Below are positions 18,890 through 28,642 of a stretch of 64,000 bases of DNA, piece by piece. The notes under the pieces are model-generated. The model worked only from the letters and a program-made list of their open reading frames with translations, had not been told where the DNA came from and did not search any database. The number at the start of each line of letters is the position of its first letter. The first letter of the stretch is position 1. Origin of the DNA: Actinobacillus porcitonsillarum (GTDB taxonomy: Bacteria; Pseudomonadota; Gammaproteobacteria; Enterobacterales; Pasteurellaceae); contig NZ_CP029206.1 in assembly GCF_003101015.1 (NCBI RefSeq), positions 496,001 through 560,000 of the forward strand, in the 5' to 3' direction. The translations under genes and the position numbers were made by a program.

Positions 18890-19615
18890 ATGGAAAAAAT
18901 GACGATTGAAGTGCTTCGTTATAACCCGGAACAAGATAACGAACCACATTTAGAAAAATTTGAAGTACCGTTTGATGGTCAAACATCATTATTAGATGCG
19001 TTAAACTACATCAAAGATGAATTACAACCAGAGCTATCTTACCGTTGGTCTTGCCGTATGGCGATCTGTGGCTCGTGCGGTATGATGGTAAACGGCAAAC
19101 CGAAACTGGCTTGTAAAACATTCTTACGTGATTATAGTGGTCATATGCGTATTGAACCGCTTTCAAACTTCCCGATTGAACGTGACTTAGTCGTAGATTT
19201 AAGCCACTTTATCGACAGCCTTGAAGCGATCCAACCGTATATCATTGACAATAAAGCACCGGAAGGTCAGCGTACAAAACAAACTCCGGCACAACTTGAG
19301 AAATACCGTCAATTCTCAATGTGTATCAACTGTGGTTTATGTTATGCCGCTTGCCCTCAATTTGGTTTAAACCCTGAGTTTATCGGTCCGGCAGCCTTAA
19401 CATTGGCTCACCGTTATAACTTAGATAACCGTGATAACGGCCGTGAACAACGTATGAAACTGCTCAGCAGCCAAAATGGTGTTTGGAGCTGTACTTTCGT
19501 TGGTTACTGTTCTGAAGTATGTCCGAAACACGTAGGTCCTGCTTCTGCGATCAACCAAGGCAAACTTGAAAGTGCAAAAGACTACGTTATCTCAATCTTA
19601 AAACCAAAAGGCTAG
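18890..19615 (+). CDS. frdB: Fumarate reductase iron-sulfur subunit
   Basis: A 241-residue electron-transfer subunit. The [2Fe-2S] ligands are in [20 protein letters not shown] and the following AC, the [4Fe-4S] and [3Fe-4S] ligands in [12 protein letters not shown] and [19 protein letters not shown] precedes the ATG. It lies 9 bp after frdA and passes electrons between FrdA and the menaquinol-binding membrane anchor. Confidence 0.97.
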   Translation: MEKMTIEVLRYNPEQDNEPHLEKFEVPFDGQTSLLDALNYIKDELQPELSYRWSCRMAICGSCGMMVNGKPKLACKTFLRDYSGHMRIEPLSNFPIERDLVVDLSHFIDSLEAIQPYIIDNKAPEGQRTKQTPAQLEKYRQFSMCINCGLCYAACPQFGLNPEFIGPAALTLAHRYNLDNRDNGREQRMKLLSSQNGVWSCTFVGYCSEVCPKHVGPASAINQGKLESAKDYVISILKPKG

Positions 19616-19624
19616 GGGGAAAGT

Positions 19625-20011
19625 ATGACAACAAAACGTAAAGCCTATGTGCGCGAAATGAATGCAAACTGGTGGACAAAACTTGGCTTTTACAAAGCAT
19701 ATATGGTACGTGAAGCAACCGCCATTCCTACCGTTTGGTTCTGCTTAGTATTACTTTATGGATTAATTAGCTTAGGAAACGGGACATTCGCAACGGATTT
19801 CTTAACATTCTTAAAAAATCCACTTATCGTTATCTTTAACTTGGTAAGCTTAGTGGCAATGTTATACCACGCCAAAACACTCTTTATCATGACACCACAA
19901 GTGTTAGATATCATGGTTAAAGGCGAAAAATTACCGGTTGAGAAAGGTGCCAAAATCATGTGGGGCATCACTGCTGTTATCAGCGTTATTGTTTTAGCCC
20001 TTGCGTTATAG
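19625..20011 (+). CDS. frdC: Fumarate reductase membrane anchor subunit C
   Basis: A 128-residue three-span membrane protein. The N-terminus [29 protein letters not shown] and the segment [14 protein letters not shown] are typical of FrdC, which with FrdD anchors FrdAB and binds menaquinol. GGGGGAAAGT precedes the ATG. It ends ten bases before the frdD start. Confidence 0.95.
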   Translation: MTTKRKAYVREMNANWWTKLGFYKAYMVREATAIPTVWFCLVLLYGLISLGNGTFATDFLTFLKNPLIVIFNLVSLVAMLYHAKTLFIMTPQVLDIMVKGEKLPVEKGAKIMWGITAVISVIVLALAL

Positions 20012-20021
20012 GAGAAGAAAT

Positions 20022-20378
20022 ATGAGCAAACAAGATGTTATCAACAAAGCGGTAAAATCAAATGAACCGCCAGTTTGGTTACTATTTAGTGCCGGTGGTT
20101 CTGTAAGCGCATTCTTTTTCCCTGTTGTGATTTTAGTACTTGGCGTATTATTACCGTTCGGTATTGTTGATGTAGAAACTCTCATCAGCTTCGCCCACAC
20201 TTTCATTGGTAAATTAGCGATTTTAGTACTCACAATTTTCCCAATGTGGGCAGGTATGCACCGTATTCATCACGGCTTACACGACTTAAAAGTTCACGTA
20301 CCGGCAGGTGGATTTATTTTCTACGGCTTATCAACGCTTTATACGTTTGTCGTGTTATACCTTACTTTCGGTTTATAA
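20022..20378 (+). CDS. frdD: Fumarate reductase membrane anchor subunit D
   Basis: A 118-residue three-span membrane protein (E. coli FrdD has 119). Family features are [21 protein letters not shown] and [18 protein letters not shown]. The start at 20022 has AGGAGAAG upstream; an in-frame ATG at 20001 would overlap frdC and lacks a ribosome site. It is the last gene of frdABCD and is followed by an intrinsic terminator. Confidence 0.95.
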   Translation: MSKQDVINKAVKSNEPPVWLLFSAGGSVSAFFFPVVILVLGVLLPFGIVDVETLISFAHTFIGKLAILVLTIFPMWAGMHRIHHGLHDLKVHVPAGGFIFYGLSTLYTFVVLYLTFGL

Positions 20379-20400
20379 TTCGAACAAATTTTACCTTCAA

Positions 20401-20426
20401 AGCTACCCGTTTGGGTAGCTTTTTTC
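20401..20426 (+). terminator. Intrinsic terminator of frdABCD
   Basis: AGCTACCC-gttt-GGGTAGCT is an 8-bp perfect stem followed by TTTTTC, 22 bp after the frdD stop. Confidence 0.92.
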
Positions 20427-20548
20427 TTACCTAAAAACTTTTTTGTAAATTTTTCTCACGCAAACCTTTGCTTTTCAACACCCTACCGACAAGCCGATAA
20501 AGAACAGGTAAAATAGCCAAAATAATTTAACTCACTGAGGATTTTTAA

Positions 20549-20779
20549 ATGAACGCTATTGAATTATTAGGCTATGTCGCCATGATTTTAGTTGCTTGCT
20601 CTTTCTTATTAAAAGATATCGTGAAATTACGTCTAGTAAACGCATTAGGCGCTTTATGTTTCGTAATTTACGGTTTCTTAATTAACTCACTCCCCGTTGC
20701 CGGTTTAAACATCTTCGTGGTATGCGTGAATGTTTATTACATTTGGAAAAGCTTTCAACCGGTGGACGTTGCAGCCTAA
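20549..20779 (+). CDS. Small inner-membrane protein, YgjV-like
   Basis: A 76-residue protein with three hydrophobic segments: IELLGYVAMILVACSFLLKD, LVNALGALCFVIYGFLINS and VAGLNIFVVCVNVYYIW. The pattern GYxAMxLVAxSFLLKDxxKLRxxNxxGxxxFxIYG is that of the small YgjV/CBU_0592-type membrane proteins, whose function is not known to me. TGAGGATTT precedes the ATG. It is a single gene with a strong hairpin behind it. Confidence 0.75.
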   Translation: MNAIELLGYVAMILVACSFLLKDIVKLRLVNALGALCFVIYGFLINSLPVAGLNIFVVCVNVYYIWKSFQPVDVAA

Positions 20780-20783
20780 CAAA

Positions 20784-20826
20784 AAGCGGTTTAATTTTGC
20801 AAAAAAATAACAAAATTAAACCGCTT
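20784..20826. terminator. Bidirectional terminator made of two inverted uptake words
   Basis: AAGCGGTTTAATTTTG (20784-20799) and CAAAATTAAACCGCTT (20811-20826) form a perfect 16-bp stem with an A-rich loop, followed by ATTTTTT. It sits between convergent genes (YgjV-like and mscL). Confidence 0.8.
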
Positions 20827-20846
20827 ATTTTTTATCTAAACGTCAC

Positions 20847-21239
20847 TTATTTTTTTAATAAATCACGAATTTCTGTTAATAATTTTTCTTCTGCTGTTGG
20901 TTCAGCCGGAGCTTCAGGTGCTGGCGCTTTTTTCAGAGAGTTGATCACTTTTACCATACCGAATACTGCAATTGCAATGATTAAGAAATCGAATACGTTT
21001 TGAATAAACGCACCATATTTTAACATTACTGCTTCTGCACCTTCTTTAGCCGGGGCAATTTCAATCGCTAAATCTTTGAAATCTACGCCGCCGATTAACC
21101 AACCGATAGGTGGCATTACAACATCACTTACTAATGAAGACACAATTTTACCGAATGCACCACCGATGATCACACCGACAGCCATATCTACTACGTTACC
21201 TTTAACCGCAAATTCACGGAACTCTTTTAAAAGACTCAT
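20847..21239 (-). CDS. mscL: Large-conductance mechanosensitive channel
   Basis: A 130-residue channel that opens under membrane tension to release solutes on hypo-osmotic shock. The N-terminal amphipathic helix and first span ([40 protein letters not shown]) and PPIGWLIGG are near-invariant. A second span ([20 protein letters not shown]) and a charged C-terminal helix ([16 protein letters not shown]) complete the fold. AAAGGAAAG precedes the ATG on the minus strand. Confidence 0.97.
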   Translation of the reverse strand: MSLLKEFREFAVKGNVVDMAVGVIIGGAFGKIVSSLVSDVVMPPIGWLIGGVDFKDLAIEIAPAKEGAEAVMLKYGAFIQNVFDFLIIAIAVFGMVKVINSLKKAPAPEAPAEPTAEEKLLTEIRDLLKK

Positions 21240-21402
21240 ATTACTTTCCTTTGGAAATGATATTAAATAACCCTCTGTTCAAGAGAGATGATTTAAGTGC
21301 CTTTATACTTGAGGAGAATAAAATACCCTTAAATATACCTCTTTACTATTAGAGGAAATAGGAGACGAATTATACTCGTCATGTTAAAAAATTGTAGCGA
21401 AT

Positions 21403-21930
21403 TTACGTCAATTTACTTAATTTTTGTGCAAATAATTCAACCTGCTGCCAATCCGTGTATTCATACTCTTTCGTGGCATCGGTTTCGCCTTTGGTAATAT
21501 GCATAATAAATTGAATCATCACACGGTCAAACCAGCGGTAGCGAGGATAAAGCAATGCGCCTGCCATCACTTCAACCACGGTTGGGCGCCATTGAATTTT
21601 GGCTAAAAATTTTCGCACATAAGGGTTGGTTTCTGCGGTTTTGCGATTAGCCTTGCGAGCGGTTAAACCCACACCATAAAATGCAGAAGGCTTGCTGTTT
21701 AGCTGTTCGGCATATTGAGCAACAAATTGATAAACCTGCGGATTAAAATGCCCATAACGCACGGAAGCCCCCACTACAATTTGATCGGCATTTGCCATTT
21801 TTTCTGCAAAATTGACCGCTTGATCTTGGATAGAAACTAATTCGACCTCGTGGTTAATCTGTTCAGCCAATTTCTCCGCAATCTTTTGGGTTTGACCATC
21901 GGTAGTAAAATAGAAAATAACGGTTTTCAT
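21403..21930 (-). CDS. hemG: Menaquinone-dependent protoporphyrinogen oxidase HemG
   Basis: A 175-residue flavodoxin-like enzyme that oxidises protoporphyrinogen IX to protoporphyrin IX for heme. The FMN loop is FYFTTDGQTQKIAEKLAE, followed by GASVRYGHFNPQVYQFV and FYGVGLTARKANRKTAETNPYV typical of HemG. It starts 3 bp after the trkH stop; the order yigZ-trkH-hemG is the same as in E. coli. Confidence 0.94.
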   Translation of the reverse strand: MKTVIFYFTTDGQTQKIAEKLAEQINHEVELVSIQDQAVNFAEKMANADQIVVGASVRYGHFNPQVYQFVAQYAEQLNSKPSAFYGVGLTARKANRKTAETNPYVRKFLAKIQWRPTVVEVMAGALLYPRYRWFDRVMIQFIMHITKGETDATKEYEYTDWQQVELFAQKLSKLT

Positions 21931-21933
21931 TTA

Positions 21934-23412
21934 TCAATCCTTCCAAAAAACAGGGCTTAAAATCACAAGAAGCGTAAATACTTCTAAACGTCCGCAAACC
22001 ATCGCAAAGGTCATTACCCATTTTGCGCCGTCCGGTACTTGCGTAAAGTTACTGCTTACACTCCCCAATGCCGGCCCTAAGTTGTTCAAGCTGGCAAGCA
22101 CGGCGTTAAAGGCGTTGAACGACTCCATACCGCACAAAATCGCCATCAGCCAGCAAAGAATAAACACAAAAATATAGGCGGAGAAAAATGCCCAAATACC
22201 TTCTTCAATGCGGTCTGAAAGCACCGAACGACCAAGTTTAATCGGCTTCACCGCATTCGGGTGAACGAAGCGGTGGATTTCTCGGTTCATTTGCAAATAA
22301 AGCAATAATACCCGAATAACTTTTAAACCGCCTCCCGTTGAGCCGGCACAGCCGCCGATAAACGAAGCTAAAATCAAGAGTGTCGGTAAAAACGAAGGCC
22401 ATTGGCTAAAGTCATTCACGCCAAAACCGGCGGTCGTAGAAATCGACACCGATTGAAAGAGCACTTGTTCAAAGCGAATATTGGCTGTCGTGAAATAGTC
22501 ATACGCCCACATCACAAGCAAACAAAGGGCAAATAAAACAAACTGAATAACCAAAAACGAACGGAATTCATAATCTCGCCAGTACAAGCGGGTTAAAACA
22601 CTGTTTTTCCGTTTCTCTTTCGGGTCTTTTAATTGATGAAACAACGTGAAATGCAGCGCAAAGTTACAAGATGAAATCAGCAAAAAAAAGACGGTAATGT
22701 AGTTAATGGATGCACTATTAAAATAACCGATACTCGCATCGTGGGTAGAAAATCCGCCAATCGAAATGGTCGCAAAACTGTGCGAAACCGCATCAAACGG
22801 TGTCATCCCTGCCAACCAATAAGCCAAAGCACAAAGCACGGTCAAAGAGAAATAGATTTGCCATAGCATTTTTGCTACATCTGCAATTCTCGGTTGCATT
22901 TTCTCGTCTTTCATCGGGCCGGGCATTTCTGCACGATAGAGTTTACCTAAACCCATCATGGGAATAATCGCAATCGCTAATACGATGATCCCCATTCCTC
23001 CCAACCATTGCAAAAATTGTCGATAAAACAAAATGGCTTTCGGGAGATGATCTAAGCCGGTAATGACCGTTGCGCCAGTGGTGGTTAGCCCGGAAAACGA
23101 CTCAAAAATAGACTCGGTAAAGTTTAAATCCGGATGTTCTAACAGGATAAAGGGAACCGCCCCCAAGCAACCGAGAACAATCCAGAACAGCACCACAATC
23201 AAAAAACCTTCTCTGGCTCTAAGTTGCTGTTTATATTCACGACAAGACCACCATAATAATGCGCCCACCGCAAAGGTAATGGAAAACGCTTCAAGGAATT
23301 CTCGACCGCCACCATCGCCATACACCAACGCCACCAAAGCCGGCAGAAGCATCGTAAGCGAGAAGCTCATCACAAGCACGCCCACAATGCGAATAATAGT
23401 AAAAAATTGCAC
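21934..23412 (-). CDS. trkH: Trk potassium uptake protein TrkH
   Basis: A 492-residue potassium-translocating membrane subunit (E. coli 483). Pore-loop segments with selectivity glycines are visible: ESFSGLTTTGATVITGLDH, SFATISIGGFSTHDASIGY, SVSISTTAGFGVNDFSQWP and LASLNNLGPALGSVSSNF. Several hydrophobic spans surround them. The start codon is GTG (23410-23412). It needs the NAD-binding TrkA, not seen here. It lies 2 bp after the yigZ stop and 3 bp before hemG. Confidence 0.95.
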   Translation of the reverse strand: MQFFTIIRIVGVLVMSFSLTMLLPALVALVYGDGGGREFLEAFSITFAVGALLWWSCREYKQQLRAREGFLIVVLFWIVLGCLGAVPFILLEHPDLNFTESIFESFSGLTTTGATVITGLDHLPKAILFYRQFLQWLGGMGIIVLAIAIIPMMGLGKLYRAEMPGPMKDEKMQPRIADVAKMLWQIYFSLTVLCALAYWLAGMTPFDAVSHSFATISIGGFSTHDASIGYFNSASINYITVFFLLISSCNFALHFTLFHQLKDPKEKRKNSVLTRLYWRDYEFRSFLVIQFVLFALCLLVMWAYDYFTTANIRFEQVLFQSVSISTTAGFGVNDFSQWPSFLPTLLILASFIGGCAGSTGGGLKVIRVLLLYLQMNREIHRFVHPNAVKPIKLGRSVLSDRIEEGIWAFFSAYIFVFILCWLMAILCGMESFNAFNAVLASLNNLGPALGSVSSNFTQVPDGAKWVMTFAMVCGRLEVFTLLVILSPVFWKD

Positions 23413-23414
23413 AA

Positions 23415-24020
23415 TTATTCCTTTTCTAAACTTAATTTGCCGGCAAATCGCTGGCTTAATGCTTGCTGGATTTTAGCAAATTCAGTCGGGTTTATCGCCA
23501 ATTTTAAGGCAATCTTGTCGCTAAATTGCTGATCAAGTAACTCAATATCCCAATCGTTCATCATATGTTGTAGCGTGTTGAATTGCTCATATTCGCAGTG
23601 CAAGCGGTAGTTTTCACGTAAAACTTTGCGAATTTTCTCCACATTAAGCAATGCCTGCTGCACGCCATTACCGTAGGCCTTAACCAAACCGCCCGTACCA
23701 AGCAAAATTCCGCCGTAATAACGTACCACCACCGCCGTGATTTCGCCCAAGCCTGAGCCTAACAAATAGTTGAGCATCGGCTTACCTGCCGTGCCGGACG
23801 GTTCGCCATCATCAGAAAACCCATATTGTTGCGAATCTGTTGGCGTGCTGGCAACCGTAGCCCAACACCAATGCCTTGCCTGCGGATGTAATGCTTTGAT
23901 TTCTGCCCAAAACGCTTTGGCTTGTTCCATACCTTCGGTGTGGCGGAGGTAGGTAATAAAGCGACTTTTCTTAATTTCTTCTTCAAAAATAACGTCTGTT
24001 TTAGGGATAAAAAATTCCAT
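23415..24020 (-). CDS. yigZ: YigZ/IMPACT family protein
   Basis: A 201-residue protein from the ATG at 24020 (MEFFIPKTDVIFEEEIKKSRF). UPF0029 N-terminal features are HPQARHWCWATVAS, GFSDDGEPSGTAGKPML and VVRYYGGILLGTGGLVKAYG, with an EF-G-V-like C-terminal part. The molecular role of YigZ is not established. The frame continues 28 codons upstream without a ribosome site; the family start favours 24020. It is the first of the yigZ-trkH-hemG cluster. Confidence 0.92.
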   Translation of the reverse strand: MEFFIPKTDVIFEEEIKKSRFITYLRHTEGMEQAKAFWAEIKALHPQARHWCWATVASTPTDSQQYGFSDDGEPSGTAGKPMLNYLLGSGLGEITAVVVRYYGGILLGTGGLVKAYGNGVQQALLNVEKIRKVLRENYRLHCEYEQFNTLQHMMNDWDIELLDQQFSDKIALKLAINPTEFAKIQQALSQRFAGKLSLEKE

Positions 24021-24159
24021 TTGAATACTCGTTGTCGCCAAATTGACATATTTTAGCAAAATTTCGCTAAGAGTTCCCCTTTCTCCCTCACAAAACCATT
24101 GCAAACGGTTGCGTAATCTTGTATATCTACCAAAAAACCAACATCAACAGGTAATGACT

Positions 24160-25110
24160 ATGAAAAAAATCCCCTCTCTTTTTGTGTTAAGTACGCTCCT
24201 TTCATCACCACTTTATGCGCAGCCAGCCAAGCCTATCACGCTAGGAACAGGAAGTGAAACCGGGCTTTATTACGTAACCGGCAACGCCATTTGTCAATTG
24301 GTTAATCGCACCGATAATTTACCGGACTGCAAAGCGCTGGCAAGCGACGCCTCGGTTGATAATTTAAATGCGATTGCCAATGGTCAAATCGAGCTGGGGA
24401 TTGTGCAATCCGACTGGCAATATAATGCCTATAACGGGGTCGGTTCTTTTGCTGATAAAAAGAATGACAAACTCCGTGCGGTGTTCTCTATTTATCCCGA
24501 ACCTTTTACCATCATTGCACGTGATGATGCCAACATTAAAACCTTTGAAGACCTTAAAGGTAAACGCTTTAATATCGGCGTAGATGGTTCCGGTACGCAA
24601 GCGACAGCAAATGTATTACTTAATGCCAAAGGTTGGACGGCGGCGGATTTCAAGGTGTTAGATAAATTACCACCGGCAGAAATGGTTAAAGCCTTATGCA
24701 ATAATGGGCTAGATGCGGCAAGCTATAATGTCGGACACCCTAACACGGCGCTGAAAGAAGCAACAGAAAGTTGCGACCTGCATTTAGTGCCGATTACCGG
24801 CGAAGTAGTTGATAAGCTCATTCAAGCGCATAGTTATTACGCCAAAGCAACCATTCCGGCAAAAACTTATAACGGTACCGATCAAGCGGTCGATTCTTTC
24901 GGGGTTTATGCAACATTGGTAACCTCTGCCGATGTGAGCGAAGAACGGGTTTATGATGTGGTGAAATCGGTGTTTGACAATTTTGAACGCTTCAAAAAAT
25001 CCCACCCCGCCTTTGCGAATTTGAAAGAGAGCGAGATGATTAAAAATGCGCTTTCTGCACCGCTGCACGAAGGGGCAATCAAATACTATAAAGAACGTGG
25101 TTGGTTGTAA
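24160..25110 (+). CDS. TRAP transporter solute-binding protein, TAXI family
   Basis: A 316-residue periplasmic protein with a signal peptide (MKKIPSLFVLSTLLSSPLYA-QP). The mature start ITLGTGSETGLYYVTGNAIC is the TAXI-family signature, and IELGIVQSDWQYNAYNG and GKRFNIGVDGSGTQATA are further family segments. Such proteins deliver an acidic solute (glutamate or dicarboxylates in characterised members) to a fused TRAP permease. No permease gene is adjacent, so this is an orphan receptor or works with a distant permease. The start at 24160 follows from the signal peptide; the open frame upstream overlaps yigZ antisense and is not used. Confidence 0.87.
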   Translation: MKKIPSLFVLSTLLSSPLYAQPAKPITLGTGSETGLYYVTGNAICQLVNRTDNLPDCKALASDASVDNLNAIANGQIELGIVQSDWQYNAYNGVGSFADKKNDKLRAVFSIYPEPFTIIARDDANIKTFEDLKGKRFNIGVDGSGTQATANVLLNAKGWTAADFKVLDKLPPAEMVKALCNNGLDAASYNVGHPNTALKEATESCDLHLVPITGEVVDKLIQAHSYYAKATIPAKTYNGTDQAVDSFGVYATLVTSADVSEERVYDVVKSVFDNFERFKKSHPAFANLKESEMIKNALSAPLHEGAIKYYKERGWL

Positions 25111-25139
25111 GTGTTTACATGTAAGAACATTTAATTTTT

Positions 25140-25211
25140 GTAGGGTGGGCATCCTTGCCCACCATTTGATTATCCGATTGTTATTTTGGTGGGCAGGGAT
25201 GCCCACCCTAC
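25140..25211. repeat. Intergenic palindromic element (GTAGGGTGGGC type)
   Basis: GTAGGGTGGGCATCCTTGCC begins the element and its near reverse complement (GGGCAGGGATGCCCACCCTA, then C) ends it, giving arms of about 26 bp around a short AT-rich centre. An almost identical copy is at 35933-36002. It lies between the TAXI gene and fmt. Confidence 0.85.
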
Positions 25212-25308
25212 ACCACTTCTTAAACACTAGCTTTTGTGCAAATACTGCATAATACCGTTCTTTTTTCTGATAAAATTTCACTACGTTTCATTTTACTTTT
25301 TAACTACG

Positions 25309-26259
25309 ATGTCAAAATTAAATATTATCTTTGCCGGCACACCTGATTTTGCTGCGCAACACTTACAAGCCCTTTTAAACTCCGAACATAATGTAATTGC
25401 CGTTTACACCCAGCCGGATAAACCTGCCGGACGTGGTAAAAAACTGCAAGCAAGCCCAGTCAAACAGCTTGCCGAAACTCACCAAATTCCTGTTTATCAG
25501 CCGAAATCTCTTCGTAAAGAAGAAGCACAAGCTGAACTTAAAGCATTAAATGCCGATGTGATGGTTGTGGTCGCTTATGGCTTGATTTTGCCGGAAGCGG
25601 TGTTAAATGCACCGAAATACGGTTGCTTAAACGTACACGGTTCACTGCTTCCTCGTTGGCGAGGTGCGGCACCTATTCAACGTTCGATCTGGGCGGGCGA
25701 TCAAGAAACCGGTGTAACCATTATGCAAATGGACGGGGGGTTAGATACCGGCGATATGCTTCATAAGGTAACTACCGCTATCGATCCACAAGAAACCTCT
25801 GCCTCTCTTTATGCCAAACTAGCAGAATTAGCGCCGCCTGCACTACTTGAGGTTTTAGACGGTTTGAGTGAACAACGCTTTAAGCCGGAAAAACAAGAAG
25901 AAGCACTAGCAAACTATGCAGAAAAGCTCACGAAGGAAGAAGCAAAACTCGACTGGAATTTAACCGCTTGCCAGCTTGAACGTAACATTCGCTCATTCAA
26001 CCCTGCACCTATTGCATATTTAACGCTACCGGTAAACGGTGTGGAAGAGCGTATTAAAGTTTATCAAGCCGAAGTCTTGCCACATCAGGCTAAAGAGGCA
26101 GGCACCGTGCTGGCGGTGGAGAAAAAAGGAATTCAAATTGCCACCCATGAAGGGGTGTTAAACATTACTCAACTACAACCACAAGGCAAAAAACCGATGT
26201 CTGTTCAAGATTTCTTAAACGGTCGTGCAGATTGGTTTGTGGTCGGAGAAAAACTCTAA
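25309..26259 (+). CDS. fmt: Methionyl-tRNA formyltransferase
   Basis: A 316-residue enzyme that formylates initiator Met-tRNA using 10-formyltetrahydrofolate. The ATG at 25309 gives the family start [19 protein letters not shown]. The active-site region [37 protein letters not shown] and a C-terminal OB-like domain are present. The open frame extends 25 codons upstream through non-family sequence. It abuts modF. Confidence 0.95.
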   Translation: MSKLNIIFAGTPDFAAQHLQALLNSEHNVIAVYTQPDKPAGRGKKLQASPVKQLAETHQIPVYQPKSLRKEEAQAELKALNADVMVVVAYGLILPEAVLNAPKYGCLNVHGSLLPRWRGAAPIQRSIWAGDQETGVTIMQMDGGLDTGDMLHKVTTAIDPQETSASLYAKLAELAPPALLEVLDGLSEQRFKPEKQEEALANYAEKLTKEEAKLDWNLTACQLERNIRSFNPAPIAYLTLPVNGVEERIKVYQAEVLPHQAKEAGTVLAVEKKGIQIATHEGVLNITQLQPQGKKPMSVQDFLNGRADWFVVGEKL

Positions 26260-27711
26260 ATGTTATCCATTCATCAGGCACAATTTTCGTTATACCAACA
26301 TCGCAAACTGATTATTGAACAGCTTACCATTCACCCAACCGAATTTTGGGTTGTGGTGGGTGGCAATGGTTCGGGCAAAAGTGCATTGGCACAAGCCCTT
26401 GCCGGAGAAATCCCTTGCTATGGAGGAGAATACCAAAATACGTTTTCACGGATTGCATTACTCTCTTTTGAGCAACAGCAAAAAATCATTTCGCAGATTT
26501 TCAAGGACCGTAATAACGACACCGTTTCGCCTGATGACTTCGGTTTGACCGCTCGCCAAGTGATCTTAAACGGCAGTGAAAATTGGCAATTATGCGAACA
26601 ATATGCACGAAAATTGCATATTGAGGCATTTTTAGATCGCCCGTTTATCCACCTTTCCACGGGCGAAAGCCGCAAAGTGCTTTTTTGCCAAATGTTAGTC
26701 AGCGAACCTGATCTCTTGATTTTAGATGAACCATTCGAGGGGCTTGATCAACAATCTGTTGCTTACTGGCAAAGTTTGTTGGCAGAACTTGCCGGCAAAA
26801 TGGCGGTGGTTCTGATTTCAAACCGCTTTAATGATATTCCGACTTGTGCAACACACCTTGCTCTTTTGGATAATCTCCAACTGATTTTACAAGGTACTCG
26901 CTCAACCATAGAACAACAAGCGGTCTATTCTCAATTACAATTTGCAGAAAATCATCTTCATACGCCATTACCGAGTCGTGCAACGCCAGCGATTGCTCTT
27001 GACCCGCACACTAATCCCTTTGAACTCAAAGAGGTTACCATTCAATACGGCGAGAAAATCATTCTAGATAAATTGAGTTGGACGGTTGAACCTCATCAAC
27101 ATTGGTGGATAAAAGGCCCAAACGGTGCAGGGAAATCGACTTTGCTTTCGCTAATTACCGGCGATCACCCTCAAGCTTACGCCAATAAAGTACGTTTATT
27201 CGGACGGCAACGAGGATCGGGGGAAACGATTTGGGATATTAAGAAAAATATCGGCTATGTCAGCAGCCAATTACATATGGATTATCGGGTAAATAGCTCG
27301 GTGCTTGATGTGATTATTTCCGGTTTCTTCGACTCGATTGGCGTTTACCAACAAACACCGACCGCCTTTAAGCTCAAAGCAGAGGAATGGCTGGCTCGTG
27401 TTAATTTAGCACATATGGCAAATAAACCGTTTCGCACACTCTCGTGGGGACAACAACGTTTACTGCTGATTGTTCGTGCCATGGTTAAACACCCACCGAT
27501 TTTAATTTTAGATGAACCACTACAAGGGCTAGACGGTATCCATCGTAAATTAGTCAAATAATTTATTGAGCAGCTGGTTGAGAATAGTCAAACTCAACTC
27601 TTGTTTGTTTCCCACCAAGACAGCGATGCACCAAATTGTATTACGCACTTGTTTGAGTTTAGGGAAATAGATAAAGGATATCGCTATCAGCAAACCCAAA
27701 TTAAATCTTAA
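26260..27711 (+). pseudogene. modF: modF-like double ABC ATPase gene interrupted by an in-frame TAA
   Basis: The frame encodes two ABC domains in tandem, as in E. coli ModF (about 490 residues). Domain 1 has GGNGSGKSA, LSTGESRKVLF and LLILDEPFEGLD; domain 2 has [19 protein letters not shown] and ILILDEPLQGLD. A TAA at 27559-27561 (codon 434) interrupts it. Reading continues in the same frame for 49 codons to a TAA at 27709-27711, with family-like sequence FIEQLVENSQTQLLFVSHQD. The truncated product of 433 residues would lose the second H-loop histidine. Whether the truncated form still functions, or the stop is a sequencing error, cannot be told. It follows fmt without a gap. Confidence 0.88.
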
Positions 27712-27721
27712 ATTGCAAAAT

Positions 27722-27747
27722 AAGCGGTCATTTTAGACCGCTTTTTT
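27722..27747 (+). terminator. Intrinsic terminator built from an inverted uptake word
   Basis: AAGCGGTC-attttа-like loop of six bases-GACCGCTT followed by TTTTT gives a classic terminator for modF. The stem also overlaps the last codons of ureD (convergent), which ends in Lys-Lys-Ala-Val encoded by it. Confidence 0.85.
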
Positions 27748-28563
27748 ACAAATGCTACCAATCTCATCAAACAACTGCTGGATCTGCTCTGCTCGGTGTC
27801 CTAGCACTCGCACCATCAATCCACCTTCGTTAAGTTGAGAAAATCCGATCAACAGATTTTCACTGCTGGTAAACGTCTCTTGAAGTTGCTTCAACATCGC
27901 TTTGATTTCCAGCGCACTTTTGGATAAATTCAAATACGTCAGCGAACCTTGATGGCTATAATCTTCCATTTGGCTTAAGGCGGTTAGCGTCATTTTGCTT
28001 GGTAACCACTGAATACAATCAGAAACAAGCGGTCGTTTTTCGCCATTTTTTTGCAACGCATAAATTTTCAAATGGGAAGAAAACTGGCGGAACGCAAAAC
28101 ATTCATCATTTAGCACACGCCCAATCGCCACAATTTCGCCATAAATCAGCTCGCTGTTCTCCGCCATTTCGATGGTCGTTTTCTGCTTTAATGCCGAGTC
28201 TTTATGCAACACCAACGGATGCGGCAAATAAAATAAACGACTGGCTTCTGCCAGCTGAATTTGCGTGATTTGCTCGGCAAATTCGCCGTCATTCATTGCT
28301 TGCACACGGGTAAAAGCCTGTGTAGTGAGCGTAAGTGCGGTCGATTTTCGCAATGAAATTTGAATGTCCAAACGGTCGCCACCGAGCAAACCGGGCGATG
28401 AAGACATCTGCATTGCATTCAACCCCTTTTGCCACGCTTCTGCTTTGTTTGTGGAATAATCCGGCAACGTCATCAATTTAAACGGCGGCGAAACAAAATA
28501 GTCATCAAGCTGAGTATTACCGCTTGGGGTGAGTTTGGTTGAGATTAAAAGTTTACTATTCAT
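27733..28563 (-). CDS. ureD: Urease accessory protein UreD
   Basis: A 276-residue chaperone that binds apo-urease and, with UreF and UreG, allows nickel insertion. Family features include LLGGDRLDIQISLRKSTALTLTTQAFTRV at about 60-88 and RLFYLPHPLVLHKDSALKQ. It is the last gene of the urease cluster; the end of the frame runs into a terminator stem. A palindromic element separates it from ureG. Confidence 0.92.
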   Translation of the reverse strand: MNSKLLISTKLTPSGNTQLDDYFVSPPFKLMTLPDYSTNKAEAWQKGLNAMQMSSSPGLLGGDRLDIQISLRKSTALTLTTQAFTRVQAMNDGEFAEQITQIQLAEASRLFYLPHPLVLHKDSALKQKTTIEMAENSELIYGEIVAIGRVLNDECFAFRQFSSHLKIYALQKNGEKRPLVSDCIQWLPSKMTLTALSQMEDYSHQGSLTYLNLSKSALEIKAMLKQLQETFTSSENLLIGFSQLNEGGLMVRVLGHRAEQIQQLFDEIGSICKKAV

Positions 28564-28567
28564 TTTT

Positions 28568-28639
28568 GTAGGGGCAAGGTTTATCCTCGCCCGAAAGATT
28601 ATTCAACATACCACGGGCGGGGATAAACCCCGCCCCTAC
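28568..28639. repeat. Palindromic element between ureG and ureD
   Basis: The element starts GTAGGGGCAAGG and ends CCCCGCCCCTAC. Inner arms TTTATCCTCGCCC and GGGCGGGGATAAA pair imperfectly. It is one of five such elements at cistron junctions of the nickel/urease cluster. Confidence 0.8.
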
Positions 28640-28642
28640 GAA

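Noticed and set aside
24043-24159. Upstream extension of the TAXI protein by 39 codons
   Set aside because: It would bury the signal peptide and overlap the yigZ region; the ATG at 24160 is followed by a clear signal peptide.
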